Assembly (NCBI GenBank): GCA_021770615.1
Contig: JAETQR010000032.1
Location: forward strand, 1 to 42,866
Direction of reading: 5' to 3'
Length of the DNA stretch: 42,866 nt
From: Lachnospiraceae bacterium
GTDB taxonomy: Bacteria > Bacillota_A > Clostridia > Lachnospirales > Lachnospiraceae
Numbering within the stretch: position 1 is the first letter of the stretch; each line of letters opens with the position of its first letter. This document shows, one piece after another, positions 15,306 to 24,237 of this stretch. The position numbers and the translations under genes are program-made. The notes beneath the pieces are model-generated. The model had not been told where the DNA came from. It ran no database searches and saw only the letters and a program-made list of their open reading frames with translations.

Positions 15306-16238
15306 TTATAGATTCTGCCGGATAATCCGGGAAATCAATCCCACTGCTACATTCCGCTCTTCATCAATGTGCGTCACGACAAAGGATACTTCATCCTTCT
15401 TTCCTACTGTCCGGCTGTCATAGCAGGAGTGGGCAATGGCATTGACTCCAATGGAGAGCCGGACAAATACTGTCCCCTTGTGGATATCTTCCACGGTTCC
15501 GGCATATTTGCCTTGAATCTTGCATTTCTTCATGTTCTCCTTGCTGGTATTGCCTTCCACACTCTTGACATCTGCCTTGACTGTGATCTTATCCAGGCTT
15601 TCAGCAGTCACGGACAGGATACGCACCAGGATATGTTCGCCTACATGGAATCGCTCCCGTGCGTCCCCTAACCAGTCAAAGGACAGATCGCGTGCCAGGA
15701 TGGAAGTTTCCACACCAAAAATCTCTGCCCGTACAACCTTTTCTGCAACAGCGACAACCCTTGCCTGCACGATACGGTCTTCATAGATCTTGGGACCTCC
15801 GGATGCATCCCGGTCCAGATAAAAGATCTGGCGTTTCTTCAGCATAGCCTCTTTCCGGCTGGCAACCACACTTCTCGATTGGGCATCCAGTCCCTTCACA
15901 ATAAAGTCGATCTCACAGCCGAGCATGTTGTTAAGGACTTTGTTCTGGCGGAGGGAAATGTCTCCGTAATCATGGGATTCATCCTGCACCAGATTAATCA
16001 TCATCTCCGTGATTGGGATGACGGTACGGAAGTCCTTATAATAAACGATGGCAATTAAACTTCCATTCTCCGTCTTTTCAATTCCGCCCAACATCCCGGT
16101 TAGAATTTTCTTTGTACGGTAGGCATTCTGGATCTCGTGCCAGATGAGGTCTGCCTTCGATTGTGCTGTTTCCAGCACAGCATCAGAATCAAGAGTTAAT
16201 ACAGGTACGTTTGTGATTGTGTTCTGTTCGTTTTGCAT
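15306..16238 (-). CDS. S1-domain RNA-binding protein of the transfer operon
   Basis: 310 residues. At least two S1/OB-like units are visible toward the C-terminus: VQARVVAVAEKVVRAEIFGV through GEHILVRILSV, and KIQGKYAGTVEDIHKGTVFV (VRLSIGVNAIAHS...) to the end. The N-terminal ~150 residues include a domain with VVASRKEAMLKKRQIF. It resembles ribosomal-protein-S1-like proteins carried by clostridial ICEs. The ATG has AAGGAG 8 nt upstream. It is the last gene of transfer operon 2, 17 bp after VirD4. An RNA-level role, for example on the attenuated leaders of the two transfer operons, is an inference from content and position only. Confidence 0.75.
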   Translation of the reverse strand: MQNEQNTITNVPVLTLDSDAVLETAQSKADLIWHEIQNAYRTKKILTGMLGGIEKTENGSLIAIVYYKDFRTVIPITEMMINLVQDESHDYGDISLRQNKVLNNMLGCEIDFIVKGLDAQSRSVVASRKEAMLKKRQIFYLDRDASGGPKIYEDRIVQARVVAVAEKVVRAEIFGVETSILARDLSFDWLGDARERFHVGEHILVRILSVTAESLDKITVKADVKSVEGNTSKENMKKCKIQGKYAGTVEDIHKGTVFVRLSIGVNAIAHSCYDSRTVGKKDEVSFVVTHIDEERNVAVGLISRIIRQNL

Positions 16239-16255
16239 AAATGGTCTCCTTTTCG

Positions 16256-18247
16256 TTATGACATGATTGAATTTTTATCTAATGGAACCATCTCTGGTTC
16301 ATCCGGACATAAGTTATCTGGCGGCCTGTCTGAAGAATCCGGAAATGGTGGTTCCTGATAAATGTGTTTTGTGGTTTCATTAGGTGTTGCCAGTGGCTTA
16401 CGGGGAGCTGAAGCGGCACCGCTTTTCTGCCTGCGCGGTTTCGTAGGAGCTTTGGGGAGGTAGTCATACTCTTCGGTTTTCCCCTCCTCCCGCCATTTCG
16501 GGATATATTCTGCCGCTTTTTTGGTCACCAGTTTTTTTGCATCCGGGTGCAGTGTGTAATCATATTTCTGAACTTTCAGCACTTTCTGCCCTCTTAAGAT
16601 AATGAGTGCAGTATCCAGAGGGAGCCGCAGGATCTCATCCGGTGTCAGGAGCTTCCGCTTGCCGATGGACTGGGTTTTCCGGTATTCCGGAGAATAATCT
16701 GACACCCGCCAGGTGTTGAGCTGCTTCGCTTCCGAACTGACACCCACAGTCACGTCTCCAGAGCGCGAACTGATAAATTCAGCTGTTACTTCATCGGTGC
16801 ATCCTAAGAATAATTGAGTATCGCAGTTCCCTATAATTTCCTGCCATTGGTTGAAGGGATAGCGGTTCTGCATCTGGGGCAGGTTTTGGAAAATGCACGA
16901 AATGCTTAGGCCCCTGGAACGGCAGACAGAAATCTTCTTATTCAACTCCAGGATAGCCCCAGTGTTGGCCAGCTCATCCGCGAGGATATGTACTGGGACT
17001 GGCAGATGGCCGTCTACTCCGTGTTTATCCGCAAACCGTACCAGCTTGATAAACACAAAGGTCATAAACAGTGATGACAGGAAATCAAAGGTGCTGTCCT
17101 GGTCGGAGGTAATGCAGAAGTAAGCGCATTTCTGCTTCCCCGGCAGTGTCAGGTCAATCTCATCATAGGAAGTGATCTGCCGGATCAGCTTATTCTGGAA
17201 CACCTGAAGCCTGGCTCCAAGCCCAATAATTACCCCGGACCGCACCGTATCACTTGCCTGCTTATAGATGCAGTAAGGAACCTTTGCCGGATGGCTGACC
17301 GGAAGCAGGTCAAAGAGGCTGTTCAGTTCCTTTTCGGAGCTGAGCGTCAATAGTTTGTATACCTGTCCGATGTTCTTGGACTCTGGAGGGAATCCCTGCT
17401 CTACATAGAGAACCAACGCCTTTAACAAATTTAGTTCCGCGTTATCCCAGAAATGATCCCCTTTTGCGGAACCTGTATTCTGGATGATAACATCCGAAAA
17501 AACCTGCGCCATGGTCTCCTGTCCGTCAATTTCCATCAGACAGTTCCATGCGTCCGAGTTCTCCGGATTCACAAGGTTAAAACACCGCACCGTGTAGTCC
17601 TCATTCTCCAGATATCTAGCCATGCTTTCGTACAATTCTGACTTTGGATCTGTAATAATTAAACTCTCCCCGACTCCGCCATTTTTCCCACGTGCGACAC
17701 ACTGGAAAATCATATTACGGGCAAATGCCCTGGACTTCATAGAACCGCTGGCACCATAGACGGCAATGTTGCGGTTCATGCGTGTTTCATAAGGAAGGCA
17801 GACCGCCTTTCCATTCAGCTTTCCAAGAATTGTCCCTTTGGTTTTCTTCACATGGTCTGTCAGCTCCAGCACCTTGTACATCTCATCCGGTGTCATAAAT
17901 CCGGATGTGCCATAGGTGCCTTTCAGGGAGTAATTTAGGTTGCGCTCTTTATCAAAGACTTCCCCGTTCCGGTCAACGCCCATCCTCATCAGCAGAAAAA
18001 CCAGAAGTCCGAGTGCAAGAAGGCAAAGAAAAATCCCATACAGGTTATATGGGAACTGAGCCAGTGCTAATAAGCATGCCATCGGATGCAGGGAGGGAGC
18101 CTTTGGGTAGGAACCGTTACCGGCGAAGTTGCCGGCGCTGGTCCAAACCTTGTAGTTACCGATAAATTGTGCAATATAGCCTCCGGCATATAAAATGCAC
18201 AGGAAGATCGGAAGAACGAAAATAAACTTCCACCATTTACGGTTCAT
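16256..18247 (-). CDS. virD4: VirD4/TraG-type IV coupling ATPase
   Basis: 663 residues. Two N-terminal membrane helices (about 8-30 and 66-88) are followed by a nucleotide-binding domain with Walker A GASGSMKS (about 165-172) and Walker B HILADELAN (about 420). Typical VirD4 segments include ESLIITDPKSELYESMARYL, WDNAELNLLKALVLY and CIFQNLPQMQNRYP. It recruits the relaxase-DNA complex to the secretion channel. The C-terminus is Pro-rich and charged. The start has AAAGGAG 7 nt upstream and overlaps the preceding gene's 3' end by 11 bp. It belongs to the family found in Lachnospiraceae and Tn1549-like ICEs. Confidence 0.95.
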   Translation of the reverse strand: MNRKWWKFIFVLPIFLCILYAGGYIAQFIGNYKVWTSAGNFAGNGSYPKAPSLHPMACLLALAQFPYNLYGIFLCLLALGLLVFLLMRMGVDRNGEVFDKERNLNYSLKGTYGTSGFMTPDEMYKVLELTDHVKKTKGTILGKLNGKAVCLPYETRMNRNIAVYGASGSMKSRAFARNMIFQCVARGKNGGVGESLIITDPKSELYESMARYLENEDYTVRCFNLVNPENSDAWNCLMEIDGQETMAQVFSDVIIQNTGSAKGDHFWDNAELNLLKALVLYVEQGFPPESKNIGQVYKLLTLSSEKELNSLFDLLPVSHPAKVPYCIYKQASDTVRSGVIIGLGARLQVFQNKLIRQITSYDEIDLTLPGKQKCAYFCITSDQDSTFDFLSSLFMTFVFIKLVRFADKHGVDGHLPVPVHILADELANTGAILELNKKISVCRSRGLSISCIFQNLPQMQNRYPFNQWQEIIGNCDTQLFLGCTDEVTAEFISSRSGDVTVGVSSEAKQLNTWRVSDYSPEYRKTQSIGKRKLLTPDEILRLPLDTALIILRGQKVLKVQKYDYTLHPDAKKLVTKKAAEYIPKWREEGKTEEYDYLPKAPTKPRRQKSGAASAPRKPLATPNETTKHIYQEPPFPDSSDRPPDNLCPDEPEMVPLDKNSIMS

Positions 18248-19337
18248 GTAAAAACTCCTTTCTGAATTTAACTAGGTCAATGCTGGAGAAATTGACATTT
18301 TTGTTCATAAATTTCTTCAAGACCGGAATCTGGAAATCAAAACAGATCAGGTTCCCGGACATACCATAGACATCCAGTCCTTTATTAAACCGGCAGATTC
18401 TCTGCATATCAAAATCATATGCCAACAGTGTCGGCGTTCCATTAGAAGCAACAGCATCGTGCTCAAATGGAACATCACCCTGAAGTTCTTCCTGATCGGA
18501 CAATAAAAGTTGATCCAATACTGCCATCATTTCTGGCTTTACCAACAATCTTAATAAGGTTTCACCCTGGTCGTTACTGGGGAGAAAATGAAAATGATCA
18601 AAGGAATCATCCAGCATAAACAGGCTCCTCTTGTATCCGCCTGTACTGGTCAAGAGCCGGAGGGCCGTTTCCATCGTGTCGCCAAACATCATTGCGCGGA
18701 TTTTAGGATGTCCGTTGTAAGGGAATCCCTGCAGAGAATGCTGCAGGAACGCGTTCAGTTTTATTTCTGTCTTGTGTTCCCACTTTAAAATGCTGCTTCC
18801 AGTGTTATAAACAGCATAAACGTATTGCGGTGCCAGCAGGATTCCAAGACTGCGGGAGCTTTTTATCTTTAGAGTGACCTCACCGAGTTCCTTGATTTCC
18901 CTGGATGAATAAAAGCAGGGAAGCGACTGTAGGTCAATAGCTTCCCTGGCAGTGGAAAAAATGTGCGGTTTCTCATCATAATAGAATGGAATCTTTACAT
19001 GAGAAAGCGTTAGATAGGTCTGCGCCTTCTGGTGAAGCCGGAGTCTTCTTGACACTTCGCTTCGGATATGGTTTGTCTCAGTACTGCCGGTGAAAAAGTA
19101 TTGAAAGCGGGCGGGATGATTGGAAGCCAGCATATCCTTGGCCCGTTTCGTCAAACGGTAACCCCGCAGCCTGTCTCTATAGTGGGTACGGATCAGCTTA
19201 TCCGCCTTTAACTCTGTAATTACCTTCTCAGCATAAGAAGGGCTGTAAAATAGTCTGTTCAGCTGGTCGGCCGGAAATTCCCCACTGATTCCGGTCAGCT
19301 CCAGCAGTTGATATTTCTGGGTATTTGGTCTTAGCAA
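18237..19337 (-). CDS. Winged-helix DNA-binding protein, replication-relaxation-like
   Basis: 366 residues. An N-terminal winged helix covers about residues 1-75 (LELTGISGEFPADQLNRLFY, then AEKVITELKADKLIRTHYRD, LRGYRLTKRAKDML). The remainder is an alpha/beta domain without motifs I can name. Overall layout fits the replication-relaxation (PF13814-like) proteins next to VirD4 genes in ICEs, where they are thought to act near the origin of transfer. That placement is inference. It overlaps virD4 by 11 bp and is 141 bp downstream of the DUF6100-like gene. Confidence 0.6.
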   Translation of the reverse strand: MLRPNTQKYQLLELTGISGEFPADQLNRLFYSPSYAEKVITELKADKLIRTHYRDRLRGYRLTKRAKDMLASNHPARFQYFFTGSTETNHIRSEVSRRLRLHQKAQTYLTLSHVKIPFYYDEKPHIFSTAREAIDLQSLPCFYSSREIKELGEVTLKIKSSRSLGILLAPQYVYAVYNTGSSILKWEHKTEIKLNAFLQHSLQGFPYNGHPKIRAMMFGDTMETALRLLTSTGGYKRSLFMLDDSFDHFHFLPSNDQGETLLRLLVKPEMMAVLDQLLLSDQEELQGDVPFEHDAVASNGTPTLLAYDFDMQRICRFNKGLDVYGMSGNLICFDFQIPVLKKFMNKNVNFSSIDLVKFRKEFLHEP

Positions 19338-19478
19338 ATTAGTATCACCTCAGTTCATTTAGATACGCATGTTAGCCTACACTTGGGTAGGATGTTCCTC
19401 TCTTAAATCTCAGGAATAAACAGGAAATAAGAGAGGAATATCGTATTTTTACACAAATCGGGTTTTCAGTGAAAAAAA

Positions 19479-20144
19479 TCAGGAATTATCCGATATGTTT
19501 TTTATGGCAGTTTCATGGTCGGCTAACCATTTTGGAAAAGCAGATTTTTCCATAATATGAATGACTGTATGATCTTCCGCTCCCATTTCTGTCATATGGT
19601 GGATGTCACAGAACTTCCCGCTGTCATCTATCAGGGCATGGGTGGAAATAACGTCCAGAATCTGTTTGAATTCCAGGTTATCATAGTCCCGGATTCGTTT
19701 CTCGGAGAGTGATTTATCATATACTTGAATGAAGCATACAATACAGTCCCGGTAAAGCGGAAAACTTTGTTCCTTCACAAATTCATGCAGAGCATAGTTC
19801 AGAGGATCATGCAGAAAAGCCGTGTTGGATCTTAGTTTTCTCTTTGGAAACAGGGCCGGCAATGTGACAGATAATATACCGTTATTCAGGGATATATGGA
19901 TTCCCTGAGCCTCGGCAGCGTGTTTCAGATAGTCGGATTCACCAGTAAAATCTGTGATATAGACCAGCCTCCTCAGCTGGCAGGCAAGCCGTTCAGCTTT
20001 ATATGCAGCCTCGGTACTTAATTCCTCATAATTTGCACTGTGCTTTTGAAAATCAATGTTCTGCAAAGCAAAAACAGTATTCTGCAGTTTCACAAGTTCG
20101 CTTTCTACCTTCTGTGTTTGTTTATAAATTGCTTTTTTGTCCAT
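19479..20144 (-). CDS. DUF6100-like hypothetical protein
   Basis: 221 residues. An N-terminal helical half (KQTQKVESELVKLQNTVFAL) precedes a C-terminal half with IRDYDNLEFKQILDVISTHA, then LIDDSGKFCDIHHMTEMGAE, an arrangement reminiscent of RusA-like/DUF6100 proteins in which acidic residues bind metal. Function unknown. It starts 10 bp after the DUF5697-like gene and belongs to transfer operon 2. Confidence 0.55.
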   Translation of the reverse strand: MDKKAIYKQTQKVESELVKLQNTVFALQNIDFQKHSANYEELSTEAAYKAERLACQLRRLVYITDFTGESDYLKHAAEAQGIHISLNNGILSVTLPALFPKRKLRSNTAFLHDPLNYALHEFVKEQSFPLYRDCIVCFIQVYDKSLSEKRIRDYDNLEFKQILDVISTHALIDDSGKFCDIHHMTEMGAEDHTVIHIMEKSAFPKWLADHETAIKNISDNS

Positions 20145-20154
20145 AAAATCATCC

Positions 20155-20688
20155 TCATTTCTTTTGTTTTGTGTAGTAATTGACAGTCCCTTCGGGGCTT
20201 ACCAAACAAAATGCCGTTATCCCGTCAATGTTGACTTGTGCGGCCTGCTGTTCAGATTCCAGTATAACCAGACGGTTTGTATCCTTGGCAGGAAGGCTTG
20301 CCACTACGTGGTTGATCAGCACTTCCTGTCCCGGATTTACGTAGATTACCTCATATGCTTCATCCTGTGAGAAAAAATGAAGCTTAACCGGAAATTCTCC
20401 GCTGGTGTGGTAGACAACCGCCTCTTTGAAGTCCAGAAGAACCCAGACAGCGGCAATCATGCCGTAATCCGGGGTGTCAGAAGCTTCTGGAGTATCGCAT
20501 AGAAGGTCTCTGTCCTGGTCATAGTAGATACGCCCCTGCTTGATCAGGCTTGTAATCAGGGCTTTCATGGAAGTCCTGTTACGAATAAAAAACTGCAGTA
20601 CCTGTTCGTACTGCAGCGCATGGTAGGTAGTAATGAGTTTTAGAAGACGCTCACCTTCCCCTCTGTAAATTTGGTTTCTTGATTTCAT
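20155..20688 (-). CDS. DUF5697-like hypothetical protein, first gene of transfer operon 2
   Basis: 177 residues. It starts MKSRNQIYRGEGERLLKLIT and continues TYHALQYEQVLQFFIRNRTS, an N-terminal winged-helix-like region. The C-terminal half carries an alpha/beta pattern (AAVWVLLDFKEAVVYHTSGE, then LHFFSQDEAYEVIYVNPGQE). This resembles the DUF5697 family found in Firmicute mobile elements. The ATG has AAAGGAGAACGTC upstream. It is first after the attenuated leader (20689-20980), so its transcription depends on terminator readthrough or an unseen second promoter. Confidence 0.6.
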   Translation of the reverse strand: MKSRNQIYRGEGERLLKLITTYHALQYEQVLQFFIRNRTSMKALITSLIKQGRIYYDQDRDLLCDTPEASDTPDYGMIAAVWVLLDFKEAVVYHTSGEFPVKLHFFSQDEAYEVIYVNPGQEVLINHVVASLPAKDTNRLVILESEQQAAQVNIDGITAFCLVSPEGTVNYYTKQKK

Positions 20689-20730
20689 GACGTTCTCCTT
20701 TGTTACATGGATTAACAGGTCTCTGCATAG

Positions 20731-20777
20731 ACTGTACGTATTATGTGCGTGTCATATACATATGACGTATGTACAGT
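20731..20777 (-). repeat. Nested inverted repeats in the leader of transfer operon 2
   Basis: Outer arms ACTGTAC (20731-20737) and GTACAGT (20771-20777) enclose the palindrome GTCATAT-AC-ATATGAC (20751-20766). The stretch is rich in alternating purine-pyrimidine steps. It ends about 43 bp before the first start codon. It could be an operator or an RNA hairpin. The surrounding 20780-20930 holds no gene and no convincing second promoter. Confidence 0.55.
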
Positions 20778-20930
20778 ATGCGTGCTATACTCATGTTGCA
20801 CTGATTTTTAATCATGGTATGCATGGTATACGTACAGGCTATGTATTGTCCTGCTGTCAATGATCAGTTTATGGGTTACAAATACGGAAATACGGAATCT
20901 GATATTGGCAGTTCCTTCCGTGCGCTAAAG

Positions 20931-20958
20931 TAAAAAACAGCACCCTGTAAAGGTGCTG
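20931..20958 (-). terminator. Promoter-proximal attenuator of transfer operon 2
   Basis: On the minus strand CAGCACC and GGTGCTG (7-bp stem, 7-nt loop) are followed by six T. The hairpin begins about 20 nt after the predicted transcription start and 240 nt before the first gene, matching the position of the attenuator at 4031-4081. Confidence 0.88.
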
Positions 20959-20985
20959 TGAAAAGAGAAAACTTTAAGCAATACC

Positions 20986-21051
20986 ATTATAACACGCGCG
21001 GATATACGGTTCAATCGCAGAACCGTGCCAATGAATGACAATTCAGTGCCA
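20986..21051 (-). promoter_or_regulatory. Promoter and operator of transfer operon 2 (copy 2 of the duplicated cassette)
   Basis: Minus-strand -35 TTGAAC (21009-21014), a 17-bp spacer and -10 TATAAT (20986-20991). An inverted repeat ACGGTT-N9-AACCGT (21006-21026) covers the -35. A 9-N12-9 direct repeat, ACCGTGCCA (21022-21030) and TCAGTGCCA (21043-21051), lies upstream. The layout matches copy 1 at 4112-4177 apart from a one-base difference inside the inverted repeat. Confidence 0.85.
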
Positions 21052-21113
21052 ATTCTAAATATTTTATAAAAATAAGGGATATTTTACGTCAAAACAATAA
21101 AAAAGTATGTGTT

Positions 21114-21557
21114 TTATCTTGAAACACGGCTTCGTGCAAAGGCCGCCAGAACCTTTGGCGCATAGCGCTGGCTCATGTGAAGTTGCAAGTTGTTTGTTAA
21201 AATAATAGTATCATTACAAATGCTGTGGATCTTTTCTAAAGAGACGAGACAGTTTTGCCTGCACCTAATAAATCCATATGGTGCCAGGAATTTCTGCTCA
21301 TCTGCCAGGGAGCCATATTTTTGATATATTCCATGTTTTGTATGGATTGTAATGGTATGTGTTTGTATTTCCAGATAGTCAATATCATCAATTTTAATTC
21401 TGGTAACGGCCGCTTTTGTTTTGCAGATATATTCTGCCTGTGTATTTGAATAAAGCTGCAGGGCCTTTTCTAACCCGGAGAATCCATGCTGGTCTAAGAA
21501 GACAGCCAGAGAACAGCATAAAGATTCCTTTTGCGTTAATTCCTGTATCCAGTCCAT
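21114..21557 (-). CDS. LytTR-domain DNA-binding regulator without receiver domain
   Basis: 147 residues. The N-terminal ~50 residues are helical and unassigned. Residues ~50-145 form a LytTR domain: IDDIDYLEIQTHTITIHTKH, YGSLADEQKFLAPYGFIRCR, QNCLVSLEKIHSI. LytTR proteins bind two ~9-bp direct repeats 12-13 bp apart, next to the promoters they activate. The ATG has AAAGGA 9 nt upstream. Its stop lies about 60 bp before the promoter cassette at 20986-21051, which contains exactly such a repeat. No receiver domain or partner kinase is visible, so how it is activated is unclear. It is the best candidate for the master regulator of both transfer operons. Confidence 0.85.
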   Translation of the reverse strand: MDWIQELTQKESLCCSLAVFLDQHGFSGLEKALQLYSNTQAEYICKTKAAVTRIKIDDIDYLEIQTHTITIHTKHGIYQKYGSLADEQKFLAPYGFIRCRQNCLVSLEKIHSICNDTIILTNNLQLHMSQRYAPKVLAAFARSRVSR

Positions 21558-22500
21558 ATTTACACATCCTTTTCAAGGTGTTCTATATATAAAGACAATT
21601 AAGTTGTCAAAAACTGACGGTATTTGAAGAGATTTAAGATATTTTTTTATAATATGATGTAAAAAGTTGCGGATATGATGTTGGATATTTGGCATATACT
21701 GGAAAAAATTGTATAATCAGTATAAAATAAGGAGAGGAGTATGAATAGAGGTTAGTAACTATGTACATTGACAATTGAATAGTGTAGTTATTTTTTGAGC
21801 GTCAAGATTTAATCTATATGCAATGGACAATCGAGAGGATTTGATAAACAAATGCCGAAAAACCGTATAAAATAAGGGAAAAACTGCCTTTCTGCTCCAA
21901 AAAAGAGTATAATGTAAGTGCTAACAAACACTATCAAAGAAAGGGCTTTTCCCATGAACAGCATACCACAGATGAACTTGTTTGAGGAAGATATTTTGAA
22001 AATTTAGGGGATTTGGAGAGGCTGCAGTTTGTGTTCTCCACGATGGATGACGCAAAGCTTATTCGCAAACTTTACAAGTTCAGGGGAAGGGGAAGGAACG
22101 ACTGGCCATGCGAAGCGATGTGGAACTCTTTCGTCGCAAGCTTCTTGTTTGAGCAAGAAACCGTCAAAGGGCTGCTGCGGGAACTGAGGAGGAACAAACA
22201 GCTCCGCGCCCTGTGTGGATTTGAACCAAAAACGGTAAAACAGAAGGACAGTAGCATAAAATATATGTTGCTTCGTTTGCTAGCGCTTACTCAAAATTCT
22301 TGCAGAACCGGAAGAAATGCCAGAAGGAATTGGAGGAAATGTTTACGGGGCTAATGTAGTATATGTATGAACACCTGGAACATTTCGGCAAGATCCTGAT
22401 GGTGGATGGGAAAGTCATCCAGAGTTTCGGGACAAAAATAAATAAGGACAACAAAAGCGGTGAACGGGGGGGGGAAAAGAGCATCAGTATCAGTATATCA

Positions 22501-22511
22501 ATCTAGTATAC
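22501..22511. repeat. Left copy of the 11-bp direct repeat flanking the inserted IS
   Basis: ATCTAGTATAC here and at 24227-24237 flanks the element exactly, so it is the probable target-site duplication. Confidence 0.8.
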
Positions 22512-24226
22512 TAGGTAATTGCGAAACAAGTTTATAATCCTGACCACAAACAAGGAAGAACTTCTGAAATGTAAGATTTTGTGATGATGGAAAGGTGTTT
22601 TATTTTTTAGGCGCACTTTAATAAGCCTGATGAGGTTTGTTGAAGATGGTAAGCTTCTATGCGATAAGTGGTTTCAGGCTTCGGAGATATTGGTATTGAT
22701 GGAGTTTATCAGCAACCAGAACAGCCAGCAGAAGATCTGCATGTAAATTTTTTTCGTTCTGAGTTTTCTGCCCGGCAATACAGAAGCTGTCCTTAAAGTG
22801 ATTGATGGATTTTTCAACATTAACACGGATTTTGTAAGTAGCATCCCATTCAGCAGAACCACGTTCTACACCAGGATAAGCCCGGAGATCGGGATAAATA
22901 TAGATCATCCGTCCGCAGGAAGAGGATGTACAGGGATTGTCGCAATGACATACGCGGCGTTTGGATTTGTTCGTGCGGTTATACTCTCATTTTATTTTGG
23001 AACATACAAACTTCATGGTTGGAATCCCGCGTTTTAAATGAGATTTACTGCCCTCCCGTTTCAGTGGAAGGGAAGCGTCATGAGGACAGCAGGGGGTCTC
23101 GTTTTCGTTAACGGTATAATCAACGCCTTCCATCGAAAGCTTTACCTTCAGCGGAATGAAGGCTTTCTGGAAACCAAGATTTTGGAAGAGGGATTTGTAG
23201 ATTCCGATCGTATCAAATGCCGCATCACCAAGGAAAGACTTTGGGTTGATCAACGGATGCTTTTGAAAAAAGTATGTGAGGACCGGAAGCAGGGCTTTGG
23301 AATCGGCAAGGGACTTATCTTCATCGGGGGAATCTGATTTCTTTTCAATGATGATATCAGGGTGTGCTGCAAGAAAATCCTTATTATAAAAAGTGATATC
23401 CCGGACAATGCCGAGGCCGTTGGTAATGATACCGAATTTGTAGGCATAGCAGAAATGGCCGTTGATATACATCTGCTGGATCGCAGGGTTAGCGGCCGCA
23501 TGGGAAGGCAAGGAGCTATAAGCGGCTTTATAAGGATCAAAAGAGACGTTGAAGTGATGTGCTCTCGCATAAGCTTTCAATTGTCTGATGATGCGGTTTG
23601 CATATTTGGGATTGTTTTCAGTAACCCACGCCTCAATACCGGAGGTATCAAAGATAGTCATGGAAGCGAGGCAAGGGTCAAGGTTCTGGCAGATTGGTTC
23701 GGTAAGGTCAACCATGCGGTCGAACATAGCCTGCAGATCTGGGAGGAAATCCTGCTTGAAACGGGTGAATTTAGAGGCGTCCGGGATATGGTCAAAGCCG
23801 CAGAAATCACGTAACTCCTGGGAGAATTTCAAAAAAATGATCAGGAGTGTGACGGTTGGGATTGAGAAGATACGCTGAATGAGAAGCGCCTTGATCATAG
23901 GATAAAGCAGATATTTGCGAGGTCTTCCAGTCAAAGCGTAAAAATGAGTAACAAAAGAAATAGGAACAATATCATCAAGGTTTAAGGATTCATCAAGAAG
24001 TTGGAGGAACTGGTATTTGTCATTGTCGAATTTATTCTGGCAATCATGAAAAACATCTGCCAAAGTGAGTTGCTTATGTATTATCATATGAGTATCTCTT
24101 CTTTCAGGTGGCTGGTGGATTAGTTTCTGGACAATTCTATTTTACCATAAACCTTGAGGAGATATTTTATTTTAGGAACAAAAAAATATCGTATTTATAC
24201 GGTTTGTGGTGTTTCGCAAACACCTA
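22512..24226 (-). mobile_element. 1.7-kb insertion sequence inside the older transposase remnant
   Basis: Terminal inverted repeats TAGGTAATTGCGAAAC (22512-22527) and the complement of GTTTCGCAAACACCTA (24211-24226) match at 14 of 16 positions. An 11-bp direct repeat flanks both ends. The single transposase gene runs on the minus strand. The ends are well preserved, so the insertion is younger than the remnant it interrupts. Confidence 0.85.
22657..24087 (-). pseudogene. DUF772-type DDE transposase interrupted by an in-frame TGA
   Basis: The frame starts at 24087 (MIIHKQLTLADVFHDCQNKF) and carries the DUF772-type N-terminus (FYALTGRPRKYLLYPMIKAL, then CGFDHIPDASKFTRFKQDFL) and the catalytic-region Asp in MTIFDTSGIEAWVT. 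A TGA at 22987-22989 follows CSKIK. The same frame then resumes without shift (EYNRTNKSKRRVCHCDNPC) and ends LRSLKPLIA at 22657, for 476 codons in all. A TGG-to-TGA change would explain it. No sign of selenocysteine use is seen. The element is probably immobile unless complemented. Confidence 0.8.
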
Positions 24227-24237
24227 ATCTAGTATAC
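24227..24237. repeat. Right copy of the 11-bp direct repeat flanking the inserted IS
   Basis: Identical to 22501-22511. Confidence 0.8.

Noticed and set aside
22987..22989. TGA in the transposase as a possible selenocysteine codon
   Set aside because: The family has no selenoproteins known to me, and the position is better explained by a Trp-to-stop change in a decaying element.
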